Origin: Gammaproteobacteria bacterium
GTDB taxonomy: Bacteria; Pseudomonadota; Gammaproteobacteria; Thiohalomonadales; Thiohalomonadaceae
Length of the DNA stretch: 64,000 nt
Direction: 5' to 3'
NCBI GenBank assembly: GCA_003252455.1
Contig: QKED01000012.1
Span: 1-64,000 of the forward strand
Part shown: positions 49,598-57,077 of the stretch, piece by piece
Numbering within the stretch: the stretch's first letter is position 1
Layout of the letters: each line of letters opens with the position of its first letter
Notes under the pieces: model-generated
Told to the model about the DNA's origin: nothing
Seen by the model: only the letters and a program-made list of their open reading frames with translations
The model's database searches: none
Position numbers and translations under genes: made by a program

Positions 49598-49963
49598 TCA
49601 GTGGCAACCACCCGAACCGCAACCACAGCCACCGCCCTCGCCCGGGCCGCCGGCGTTGGGGTCGTAGTTGGCGTCGAGGGGGTTGACGAAGACGAAGCTC
49701 TGTTCACCGGTATCGAGGGTGACGAAATCCACCGTGGTGCTGTTGAGCAGCGGCTCGAACTCGGGGGCCATGATCACCTCGACCCCATTGCAGCGCAGCA
49801 CCAAGTCCTCTTCGGTGGCATCGTCGAAGCCCATGCCGTACTCGAAGGTGCCATTGGCCAGCTTCTTGGCGGCGATGCGCAGTGAGAGGCGCTCCATACC
49901 GCTCTGTTCGGCGGAGGCGATGATCTGTTCGGCAGCGGTCTTGGTCAGGGAAAACATCGGCAC
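49598..49963 (-). CDS. dsrR: DsrR, IscA-like protein of the dsr cluster
   Basis: 121 residues. The fold-defining segments of the A-type iron-sulfur carrier family are present (FSLTKTAAEQIIASAEQ, FEYGMGFDDATEEDL, FEPLLNSTTVDFVTLD, FVFVNPLDANYDPN). The first Cys of IscA is missing. A Gly-rich tail GGPGEGGGCGCGSGGCH follows, carrying three Cys, unlike A. vinosum DsrR, which as I recall ends without Cys. In A. vinosum DsrR is needed for full dsr function and is thought to act other than as an ordinary cluster scaffold. It is 24 bases after dsrN and is the last dsr gene here; no dsrS follows. Confidence 0.9.
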   Translation of the reverse strand: MPMFSLTKTAAEQIIASAEQSGMERLSLRIAAKKLANGTFEYGMGFDDATEEDLVLRCNGVEVIMAPEFEPLLNSTTVDFVTLDTGEQSFVFVNPLDANYDPNAGGPGEGGGCGCGSGGCH

Positions 49964-49987
49964 GGACCTCGTGGGTATCTTGCGGTT

Positions 49988-51367
49988 TCAGGTGGTGGTG
50001 CGGGCGTGTCGGCGCACGAATCGGACGAAGCGCTCGGCCCAGTGGTTGCCTTGGGTGTCACGCAGGTGTGTGTAGCCCGCGAGCAGGTTGCGGTAGACGA
50101 TGCCATCGTATTGGCCATCGATACCACTACCGCGGCGTACCCTGTAGGCAAACTGCGTCCCCTCGGGCAGATTCTCAAGGCTGGAGTGGTGGAACTCGTG
50201 GGCGCGAAAGCCCCCGGCCCCGTCGCCAAGGGCACCTGGCCAGGGGTGGACGGGGGTCTCTTCGAGGCGGATGTAGCCACGCCCGACCGGGCGTTGGTGC
50301 ATCACGACATCGGCAGGGATCACCCCGACCATCTGGTGCGATGCCGCATGCCAACGGATCGAGCGGCACAGGTACATGAGACCGCCGCACTCGGCGTAGC
50401 AGGGGAGACCGGCCTCGATGGCCGCGGCGATCTGCCTGCGCAGGCCGCTGTTGGCCTCCAATTCGGCCATGCGCGTCTCGGGAAAGCCGCCGCCGATGAA
50501 GAGACCGTCGACCTCTGGCAGCCGTGCGGTATGCTGCAGGTCCACGGGAACCAGCTCGGCCCCGGCGCGGCGCAATGCCTCCAAGTCGTCCGGGTAGTAG
50601 AAGCCGAATGCCTCGTCCTGGGCGATGGCGATGCGCACATCGGCACGGGGGATGGGCGGCGTCTCGACCGCGGGGATGCTGCGAGCCTGTCGCGCCACAC
50701 TGAGCACCCTGTCGAGGTCGATATGGGCCGCGACATGGTCGCGGATGGCACTCAGGCTGTCGGCTACCTCACGCGCCTCGTTGCTCGGCACCAGGCCGAG
50801 ATGGCGCTCCTCCATACCCACACGGCCATCGCGTGGCACCAGACCGAGTAGTGGCAGGTCGGGGTGGTAGAGGGAGAACACCTCGCGTAGCCGCTCGGCA
50901 TGGCGTGCACCGGCCACCTTGTTGAGGAGGACACCGGCGATGCGCAGTTCGGGGTCGAACTCCACAAAGCCCTTGACCAGGGCGGCGAGGCTGCGTGTGG
51001 CGCCGTGGGCGTCCACCACCAGCAACACGGGCATTCCGAGGAGTTTGGCAAGGTCGGCGTTGCTCTCGCCACCGCTCGCCGAGAGGCTGTCGAACAGCCC
51101 CATGTTGCCCTCGACCAGGGTCAGGTCGGCCGGGTGGGCATGGCGGGCGTAGAGGTGCTCCAGCTCCGCGTGACTCATGGTATTGAAATCGAGGTTGTAG
51201 CAGCTCTGGCCGCTGGCCAAAGCGAGCCACATGGGGTCGATATAGTCAGGCCCCTTTTTGAACGGCTGAACCCGCAGGCCTCGTGCGGCAAATGCCGCGC
51301 AGAGGCCGAGGGTGAGGGTGGTCTTGCCCGAGGACTTATGCGGGGCGGCGACGAGCAGGGCGGGCAT
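49988..51367 (-). CDS. dsrN: DsrN, sirohaem amidase (CobB/CbiA-like)
   Basis: 459 residues. It resembles cobyrinic acid a,c-diamide synthase and is thought to amidate sirohaem to sirohaem amide, the cofactor of DsrAB. An N-terminal P-loop (APHKSSGKTTLTLGL) and DPMWLALASG belong to the ATP-binding synthetase domain; the C-terminal class I glutamine amidotransferase-like domain has the Cys in LPCYAECGGLMYL and the His pair near AHEFHHSS. Because the surrounding genes are dsr genes and no cobalamin genes are present, DsrN is preferred over CobB. It starts 12 bases after the upstream TrpD2-like gene. Confidence 0.93.
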   Translation of the reverse strand: MPALLVAAPHKSSGKTTLTLGLCAAFAARGLRVQPFKKGPDYIDPMWLALASGQSCYNLDFNTMSHAELEHLYARHAHPADLTLVEGNMGLFDSLSASGGESNADLAKLLGMPVLLVVDAHGATRSLAALVKGFVEFDPELRIAGVLLNKVAGARHAERLREVFSLYHPDLPLLGLVPRDGRVGMEERHLGLVPSNEAREVADSLSAIRDHVAAHIDLDRVLSVARQARSIPAVETPPIPRADVRIAIAQDEAFGFYYPDDLEALRRAGAELVPVDLQHTARLPEVDGLFIGGGFPETRMAELEANSGLRRQIAAAIEAGLPCYAECGGLMYLCRSIRWHAASHQMVGVIPADVVMHQRPVGRGYIRLEETPVHPWPGALGDGAGGFRAHEFHHSSLENLPEGTQFAYRVRRGSGIDGQYDGIVYRNLLAGYTHLRDTQGNHWAERFVRFVRRHARTTT

Positions 51368-51379
51368 AGGACGACGACG

Positions 51380-52375
51380 TTAGCCCAGACGCGCCTTGTT
51401 GCGTGCACCCCACATCTCGCGGGCCATGGCCTCGGCCGTCTCGCGGTCGGTGGCGCGGCCCATCATGAACAGGGCGATAGCGGCGGTGCCGATGACGGTG
51501 GCCTCACCGTACTCATCGTCCAGAGTGCCGTCCCAGAGCTGCTTCAGATGGCTGACGTTGAGGTCATCGGAGCGGATGTGGCGCTTGTCGAACATCTCTG
51601 GCCACTCCTGTTCGGTCAGCTCACCGTTGTGCACCGACTGGATCAGCACCGGCTGGTCGGGGTTGCGCTCGATCTCGCCACCCTCACCTTTGATCACCGC
51701 CATGTGCGGCTGCTCCAGCAGTTGTGCCGCCATCTGGTGAGTAGGGCGGTAACCGGGGTGGAAGATACCCTGCATCATGGACGGCGCCTTGAAGGGGTTG
51801 AGCATGCGCGCGATGGTGTGCACCGGGGAGCGCAGACCGAGCAACGGGCGCAGTTCGATGATCTCGTGCAGTTTGGGGCTCAGCTGCTCCAGGTCCATGT
51901 AGCAGAAGTTCTGCTCCTGCAGGTGGCGGCAGGCGTCGGCCAGGTCGGTGGCCACCGGCAGTCCGAGCATGGGCAGCACCTCTTTGGTGTAGATGCGTCC
52001 GGCGGTATGGCCACTGGCGCCGTGCATGAAGACACGGATGCTGTTTTCGGCCAGCAGCAGGGTGGAGAGGATGAACCAGGGTAGCACACGCTTCTTGCCG
52101 GCGTAGGAGGACCAGTCGAGGTCGACCGCAGGGGCGTCGGTGGGGAGCTTCAGGGTCTCACGGATGGCGCGCACGGCCGCGGCCACCTCGTCGGGGGTCT
52201 CCTCCTTGACTCGCATCAGCATAAGAAAGGCGCCGAGCTGAATCGGTTCGACCTCCTCGTGCATGATCATGCGGAAGGCTTCATAGGCCTCGGCCCCCTC
52301 TAGACCGCGAGAGCCGTTGCGGCCCTTGCCGAGGATGCGTACGTACTGGGCGAATTTGTGTTCTTGCTGGCTCAT
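51380..52375 (-). CDS. TrpD2/YbiB-like glycosyltransferase-fold protein inserted in the dsr cluster
   Basis: 331 residues from MSQQEHKF (preceded by GAGAGG; a longer frame is rejected). The N-terminal helical domain (RILGKGRNGSRGLEGAEAYEAF, then MHEEVEPIQLGAFLMLMRVKEET) and the alpha/beta domain (FMHGASGHTAGRIYTKEVLPML) match the anthranilate phosphoribosyltransferase-like YbiB/TrpD2 group. The TrpD phosphoribosyl-binding GTGGD motif is not present, so it is not expected to be a tryptophan enzyme; E. coli YbiB is reported to bind nucleic acid. It lies between dsrP and dsrN, after the dsrP terminator, and is tightly linked to dsrN and dsrR. No role in sulfur oxidation is known to me. Confidence 0.8.
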   Translation of the reverse strand: MSQQEHKFAQYVRILGKGRNGSRGLEGAEAYEAFRMIMHEEVEPIQLGAFLMLMRVKEETPDEVAAAVRAIRETLKLPTDAPAVDLDWSSYAGKKRVLPWFILSTLLLAENSIRVFMHGASGHTAGRIYTKEVLPMLGLPVATDLADACRHLQEQNFCYMDLEQLSPKLHEIIELRPLLGLRSPVHTIARMLNPFKAPSMMQGIFHPGYRPTHQMAAQLLEQPHMAVIKGEGGEIERNPDQPVLIQSVHNGELTEQEWPEMFDKRHIRSDDLNVSHLKQLWDGTLDDEYGEATVIGTAAIALFMMGRATDRETAEAMAREMWGARNKARLG

Positions 52376-52443
52376 GGGATACCTCTCGATGCATGCGCCG
52401 TCTGTGGTTGGGGCAGACGCGGATAGATTCAATCAGCCAAATG

Positions 52444-52478
52444 AAAAGACCGATGTCGAGTCAATCGACATCGGTCTT
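52444..52478 (-). terminator. Rho-independent terminator immediately after dsrP
   Basis: A perfect 14-bp stem (52446-52459 with 52465-52478) with a 5-base loop is followed on the minus strand by a TTTT tract (52447-52444). It begins 24 bases after the dsrP stop. It should end or strongly reduce transcription of dsrA-P before the TrpD2-like gene, dsrN and dsrR. Confidence 0.88.
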
Positions 52479-52502
52479 GCTCTCATCCGAGCGAGGCTGG
52501 GA

Positions 52503-53708
52503 TCAGCCCTTGGCGTGCGGGTCGACCACGCTGTCCGCGAGGGACTCGGGGAGGAAGCGCAGCACGCGGCTGGCGAAGGTCACCAGCAGGAGGCTGATGG
52601 CGATACCGGCGATACCGAGCATCACCTCGTGGAAGGTCGGGCTGTAGCCGTTGACGATACCGTCGGCGAAGCTGCTGGTCACCGCGTAGCCGGGGAAGAG
52701 CTGCAGCGGGTAGGCCTGACCACCGATGAGGATGACATAGAGCTGAGCGAAGCCGCCGAGGATCACCAGCACGGAGGCGAGGATCAGCGAGCAGCGCTTA
52801 CCCTGGAACATCGGGGCATAGATCAGGGCCAGGGGTACCAGGCTACCGATGAGGATCTGCACCCACCAGAAGAGGTTGGTGAAGACACCGCCGTCGCGCA
52901 GGATGAATGCCTCGACACCGTGATGCTCGGTGGCATACAGGTTGGTCAGGTGGTAGACCAGCACGAAGTAGAGGACACCGGCGATGAAGATACCGAGCAG
53001 CTTGCGCAGGCGATTCAGCACGTAGTCACCCAGTTCGCGCTTGTCCCAGGCGAACAGGCCCATGAGCACCAGGATGTAGGCCGCCAGGCCGAAGGAGAAG
53101 GACATCACCACGAACATCGGCGCCATGATGGCGGCATCATAGGCCTGACGGGCGACCAGGAAGCCGAAGATGGAGCCGGTACCGGTGGTGAGGATCAGAC
53201 GCCAACCGAAGGCGAGAAAGCCGACCGGGGTACTGAACTTGTTCATCTGCCGGTCCATCATCATCCACAGGTAGACACCGACGATGCCCATGAACCCCGT
53301 GTAGAGGAAGATGTTCCAGGTAAAGATGGATTTGAAGTTGAAGTGAGTCATGGCCACGATGAGGCGGTCAGGACGACCCAGATCGAGCACCAACACGGCG
53401 AGGCCGCCAGCGAGCAGGGCAATGGCCAGCAGGCCGGAGAGGCGGGCGAGCGGCTTGTACATCTTCTTACCGAACACGGAGCCGATAGAGGCGACGTTCA
53501 GTGCGCCGGAGGCGGCGACAATGAGGAAGATGGCGAAGACGTGCGGCATGCCCCAGACGATCTGGTTGTCCATGCCGGTGACCCAGTGACCGTTGTGTTC
53601 CATGTGGTACACGGAACCCAGGCCCATCAGGATGATGGCGCCGAGCACGGCCAGGGCGGTATAGAAGCTCATACCGACGTTGAGTTCGAGATAACGGATG
53701 TTTTTCAT
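52503..53708 (-). CDS. dsrP: DsrP, NrfD-like integral membrane quinone-interacting subunit
   Basis: 401 residues, about ten membrane helices (for example FYTALAVLGAIILMGLGSVY, HVFAIFLIVAASGALNVASI, LLGIFIAGVLYFVLVYHL, VMLGIAGIAISLLLVTFASR). It belongs to the NrfD/PsrC family and, in the DsrMKJOP complex, is expected to exchange electrons with the quinone pool on behalf of DsrO and DsrJ. It starts 21 bases after dsrO and is followed by a strong terminator. Confidence 0.95.
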   Translation of the reverse strand: MKNIRYLELNVGMSFYTALAVLGAIILMGLGSVYHMEHNGHWVTGMDNQIVWGMPHVFAIFLIVAASGALNVASIGSVFGKKMYKPLARLSGLLAIALLAGGLAVLVLDLGRPDRLIVAMTHFNFKSIFTWNIFLYTGFMGIVGVYLWMMMDRQMNKFSTPVGFLAFGWRLILTTGTGSIFGFLVARQAYDAAIMAPMFVVMSFSFGLAAYILVLMGLFAWDKRELGDYVLNRLRKLLGIFIAGVLYFVLVYHLTNLYATEHHGVEAFILRDGGVFTNLFWWVQILIGSLVPLALIYAPMFQGKRCSLILASVLVILGGFAQLYVILIGGQAYPLQLFPGYAVTSSFADGIVNGYSPTFHEVMLGIAGIAISLLLVTFASRVLRFLPESLADSVVDPHAKG

Positions 53709-53729
53709 CGTAACGCTTCCACCTTCCGC

Positions 53730-54482
53730 TTAGATGCCGCTGTAGCGGACGCCGGGGTTGAGACCCAGGTCAGCGCGGACTTGAGTCGTGGCGTATTTGG
53801 CCACGGTCTTGGCGATCGCGCTCTTGGGGTCGTTGAGGTCACCGAAGAGGATGGCGTTGTGGCCAGCCTTGGCGCAGGCCTCGGCACAGGCGGTGGTCTG
53901 ACCGGCGTCCACGCGGTGAACGCACATAGTACAGCCCTCCACACAACCCTTGCCGCGTGGCATGTGCGGCAACTGGTCGGTGATGGTCTCGTGGACGAAA
54001 GAACGGGCCTTGTACGGGCAAGCCATCATGCAGTAACGGCAACCGATGCAGATGTGACGATCAACCAGCACGATGCCGTCGGCGCGCTTGAATGACGCGC
54101 CGGTCGGGCAGACATCGGCACAGGGCGGATTTTCGCAGTGCTGACACATCATCGGCAGGGAGTGCTGATGACCGGTTGCCTTGTCGCGCAGTGTGACCTT
54201 GCGGATCCACTGGGCAGACTGGGTTGCACGGGCGTGGGTCTGATTGTCCCAGCCCTGCTCGGTCTTACAGGCGGTGACGCAGTCGTCACAGCCATCGGCA
54301 CACTTGGTGGTGTCGATCAGCATGCCCCAACGCACCTTATCGGTGACCGGCTGATCGTCCGGCTTGGCCTGGGCCACACCGTAGAGGACCACACCCGGCG
54401 CGAGGGTCAGGCCCGCGGCCAGCTGGGCGCCGCTCGACATGAAGTCACGTCGCGCCAGATCCGGTTGCTGTTCATTGCTCAT
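53730..54482 (-). CDS. dsrO: DsrO, periplasmic iron-sulfur protein of DsrMKJOP
   Basis: 250 residues. A twin-arginine signal (LARRDFMSSGAQLAAGL) directs the folded protein to the periplasm. Four Cys clusters of the polyferredoxin type are seen: CADGCDDCVTAC, CQHCENPPCADVC, CIGCRYCMMAC and CVEGCTMC with CAEAC, enough for up to four [4Fe-4S] clusters. It carries electrons between DsrJ and DsrP. The ATG overlaps the dsrJ stop by four bases. Confidence 0.95.
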   Translation of the reverse strand: MSNEQQPDLARRDFMSSGAQLAAGLTLAPGVVLYGVAQAKPDDQPVTDKVRWGMLIDTTKCADGCDDCVTACKTEQGWDNQTHARATQSAQWIRKVTLRDKATGHQHSLPMMCQHCENPPCADVCPTGASFKRADGIVLVDRHICIGCRYCMMACPYKARSFVHETITDQLPHMPRGKGCVEGCTMCVHRVDAGQTTACAEACAKAGHNAILFGDLNDPKSAIAKTVAKYATTQVRADLGLNPGVRYSGI

Positions 54483-54979
54483 TTAGACGCACCTACAGAA
54501 TCTGAATCTTGCTTGGCCTTGGCCAGGCGATTGAGCAGCTCAGCGGAGTCGGCCTGATGGGCACTCTGGTTCCGCTCCATGCCAGGGGTGACGATGGGGT
54601 GGAAGAGGGCGCTCTTCTCGGGCTTGGTGGCGTGACACTGGAAGCAATCGATGGTCACACCCGCATAGCTGTGGCAGCTCTGGCAGAAGTGGTCTTTCTG
54701 CTCGCCGGCTTCAGCCTGTTGTTCGGGGACGTGGCAGTTGATGCACTCTTTCAGGCTGTGCTGCTTGGTGCGGATGCCACGGTGCATGGTCTCGTCGCGA
54801 TGGTGCTTGAGGTACTCCATGTGATTGCGGCGCATCACCTGGGTATCCTCCACGCATTTGCCCTCGGGCAGCGCGTGTTTCGGCATCGGGACACCGGAGT
54901 CACCGGCCAGGGCCGGTGCTGACTGAGTCAGCACCAGCACGGCGGCGAATGACAGAAGCTTGATCATTCGCTTCATCAC
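54479..54979 (-). CDS. dsrJ: DsrJ, periplasmic tri-haem cytochrome c
   Basis: 166 residues with a signal sequence or uncleaved anchor (about 5-25, MIKLLSFAAVLVLTQSAPALA). Three CxxCH motifs are present: CINCH, CQSCH and CFQCH. An extra Cys near residue 42 (LPEGKCVEDTQ) corresponds to the cysteine that ligates one haem in A. vinosum DsrJ. It is the periplasmic redox part of the DsrMKJOP complex. It begins 6 bases after dsrL and overlaps dsrO. Confidence 0.95.
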   Translation of the reverse strand: MMKRMIKLLSFAAVLVLTQSAPALAGDSGVPMPKHALPEGKCVEDTQVMRRNHMEYLKHHRDETMHRGIRTKQHSLKECINCHVPEQQAEAGEQKDHFCQSCHSYAGVTIDCFQCHATKPEKSALFHPIVTPGMERNQSAHQADSAELLNRLAKAKQDSDSVGASK

Positions 54980-54985
54980 GGCACC

Positions 54986-56971
54986 TTATTCGCCCATACC
55001 CATGTCGATGTAGCCGGTGGGGCAGACGTCGGCACAGATGTGGCAACCGATGCAACGGGCGTAGTCGGTGTAGACGTAACGACCGGTGGTCGCCTTGTCC
55101 TTGGGGGTACGCTTGACGGCCTCTTGCGGGCAGTAGACCACGCAGTTGTCACACTCGAAGCACATGCCGCAGCTCATGCAACGCTTGGCCTCGTCGACCA
55201 CGTCCTGCTCGCTGAGTGCGACCAGTCGCTCACCGAAGTGGCCCAGCACCTCGTCGGACTCCACCTCGATCATGTCGCGCTTGTGGCGAGCCACATGCTT
55301 GAAGTGACCGAGGAACAGCTCGTCGGCGGGGATGATCTCGGAGAAGGAGCGGTCCTCGTAGTTGTGGACGGCGTAGTCGTTCTCGGAGGTACCGCGGGTA
55401 CCCAGGTCGATCTCCTTGGCGAAGCCTTCGGCGGCGATCACCTCTTCCTTGGTCAGGGCGTGGAACGCGGAGGGGTTCTTGCCGCTCTCGTCGAGCTTGC
55501 GCATCAGGTTGAAGTGACGCACATCGACCTTAGGACGCTTGGCGACTTCCATGTTCTTCAGGTAGCTGTCGATGCTCTCGGAGGCGATAGCGGCCTGGCC
55601 GATGGCGGTGGTCAGCAGGTGCGGGCGGACGATGTCGCCGCACACGAAGTAACCGGGCTTACCAGGGACCTGGAAGTTCTTGTCGGCGTCGATCAGACCG
55701 TACTTGTTGGCAAAGGCCTCAAGGCCGGTCATCTCACCGGTCTGGCCGATAGCGGCGACGATCAGCTCACACTGGATGTCGAACTCGGACCCCTCGATGG
55801 GGGTCTTGCCGTCGGCCTGCAGTTTGACCACGCGCAGGGCGGTGGCGCGACCATCGGCACCCTTGACCACCTCGACCGGGCTCAACTGACCGATGATCTC
55901 CACGCCCTCGCGGGTGGCGTCTTCGATCTCGTGCTCGGCGGCGGGCATCTTCTCCACGGGGGAGCGGGAGATGAGGGTCACTTCGGCGCCCTGGCGCACG
56001 GCGGAGGAGGCGACATCGTGAGCGGTGTGGCCGAGGACCACATACTCGGGACGGTCCTTCTCGTTCTCCACGGTGATGTGGCCGAGACGGCGTGCGACGG
56101 AGGCGACGTCGATGGAGGTATCACCACCACCGATGACCACCACCTTGCCGGTGACGTGCTGCAGACGACCTTCGTTGAAGGCGGCCAGGAAGGCGACACC
56201 GGTGATGCAGTTGACGGCATCGGCACCGGGTACGGGCAGGGCGCGACCGGCCTGGGCGCCGAGGGCGAACAGGATGGCGTCGTACTCCTTCTCGATCTGC
56301 TCGACGGTCACGTCGACACCGACGCGAGTCTTGCTCTTCACCTCGACGCCCATGTCGACGATGCGCTGGATCTCGCCGTCGAGCATGGCGCGCGGGGTAC
56401 GGTAGCCGGGGATGCCGTAGCGCATCATGCCGCCGAGCTTCTCGTTGGCGTCGAACACGGTCACGGCATGGCCCTTGCGGCGCAGCTGGTAGGCAGCAGC
56501 CAGACCACCGGGGCCACCACCGATGACGGCGACCTTCTTACCGGTGGCATCGCCGACGGCGAAGGTGAAGCCGTTGGCCAGGGCCTGGTCACCGATGTAC
56601 TGCTCGATGGAGTTGATACCGACGCGGTCATCGACCTGGTTACGGTTGCAGCCATCCTCGCAGGGGGCGGGGCAGACACGACCCATGGTGGCGGGGAAGG
56701 GGTTGGCATTGGTGGAGCGACGGAAGGCGTACTCCTGCATGCTCATACCGGCGGGCGGGGTCTCGATACCGCGCACGATGTCGAGCCAGCCGCGGATGTC
56801 CTCACCGGAGGGGCAACTGCCCTGGCAAGGCGGGGTACGGTGCACATAGGTAGGGCATTTATGGCTCCAGCTGGCCTGCCAGATCATCTCATTCCATTCA
56901 TAGTGCTCATTATCGCCATCTTCGTAACGGCGGAAGGTATGATTTTTCATGTCTTCGCTAGAGGTAGCCAT
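54986..56971 (-). CDS. dsrL: DsrL, iron-sulfur flavoprotein NAD(P)H:acceptor oxidoreductase
   Basis: 661 residues, close to A. vinosum DsrL. Related to the small subunit of glutamate synthase: N-terminal Cys group (CPTYVHRTPPCQGSCPSGED and CPAPCEDGC), FAD motif VIGGGPGGLAAAYQL, NAD(P)-binding VIGGGDTSIDVASVARRLG, and at the C-terminus two ferredoxin clusters (CMSCGMCFECDNCVVYCP and CIGCHICADVCPTGYI). It takes electrons from DsrAB during sulfur oxidation and passes them to NAD+. Cytoplasmic. It lies 106 bases after dsrK. Confidence 0.96.
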   Translation of the reverse strand: MATSSEDMKNHTFRRYEDGDNEHYEWNEMIWQASWSHKCPTYVHRTPPCQGSCPSGEDIRGWLDIVRGIETPPAGMSMQEYAFRRSTNANPFPATMGRVCPAPCEDGCNRNQVDDRVGINSIEQYIGDQALANGFTFAVGDATGKKVAVIGGGPGGLAAAYQLRRKGHAVTVFDANEKLGGMMRYGIPGYRTPRAMLDGEIQRIVDMGVEVKSKTRVGVDVTVEQIEKEYDAILFALGAQAGRALPVPGADAVNCITGVAFLAAFNEGRLQHVTGKVVVIGGGDTSIDVASVARRLGHITVENEKDRPEYVVLGHTAHDVASSAVRQGAEVTLISRSPVEKMPAAEHEIEDATREGVEIIGQLSPVEVVKGADGRATALRVVKLQADGKTPIEGSEFDIQCELIVAAIGQTGEMTGLEAFANKYGLIDADKNFQVPGKPGYFVCGDIVRPHLLTTAIGQAAIASESIDSYLKNMEVAKRPKVDVRHFNLMRKLDESGKNPSAFHALTKEEVIAAEGFAKEIDLGTRGTSENDYAVHNYEDRSFSEIIPADELFLGHFKHVARHKRDMIEVESDEVLGHFGERLVALSEQDVVDEAKRCMSCGMCFECDNCVVYCPQEAVKRTPKDKATTGRYVYTDYARCIGCHICADVCPTGYIDMGMGE

Positions 56972-57077
56972 ATTTCAGTCTCCTATGCAAAAAATGCTGA
57001 AGCTGCTATTCAAGCCAGCACGATGTGGTGGTTCGGCTTGACGCTCGGTGTTTTAACCTGGCCCGGGACGCGGTCCG

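Noticed and set aside
49988-51367. Cobalamin-pathway cobyrinate diamide synthase (CobB/CbiA)
   Set aside because: Context is a dsr cluster with no cobalamin genes; DsrN is the better call, although sequence alone would allow either.
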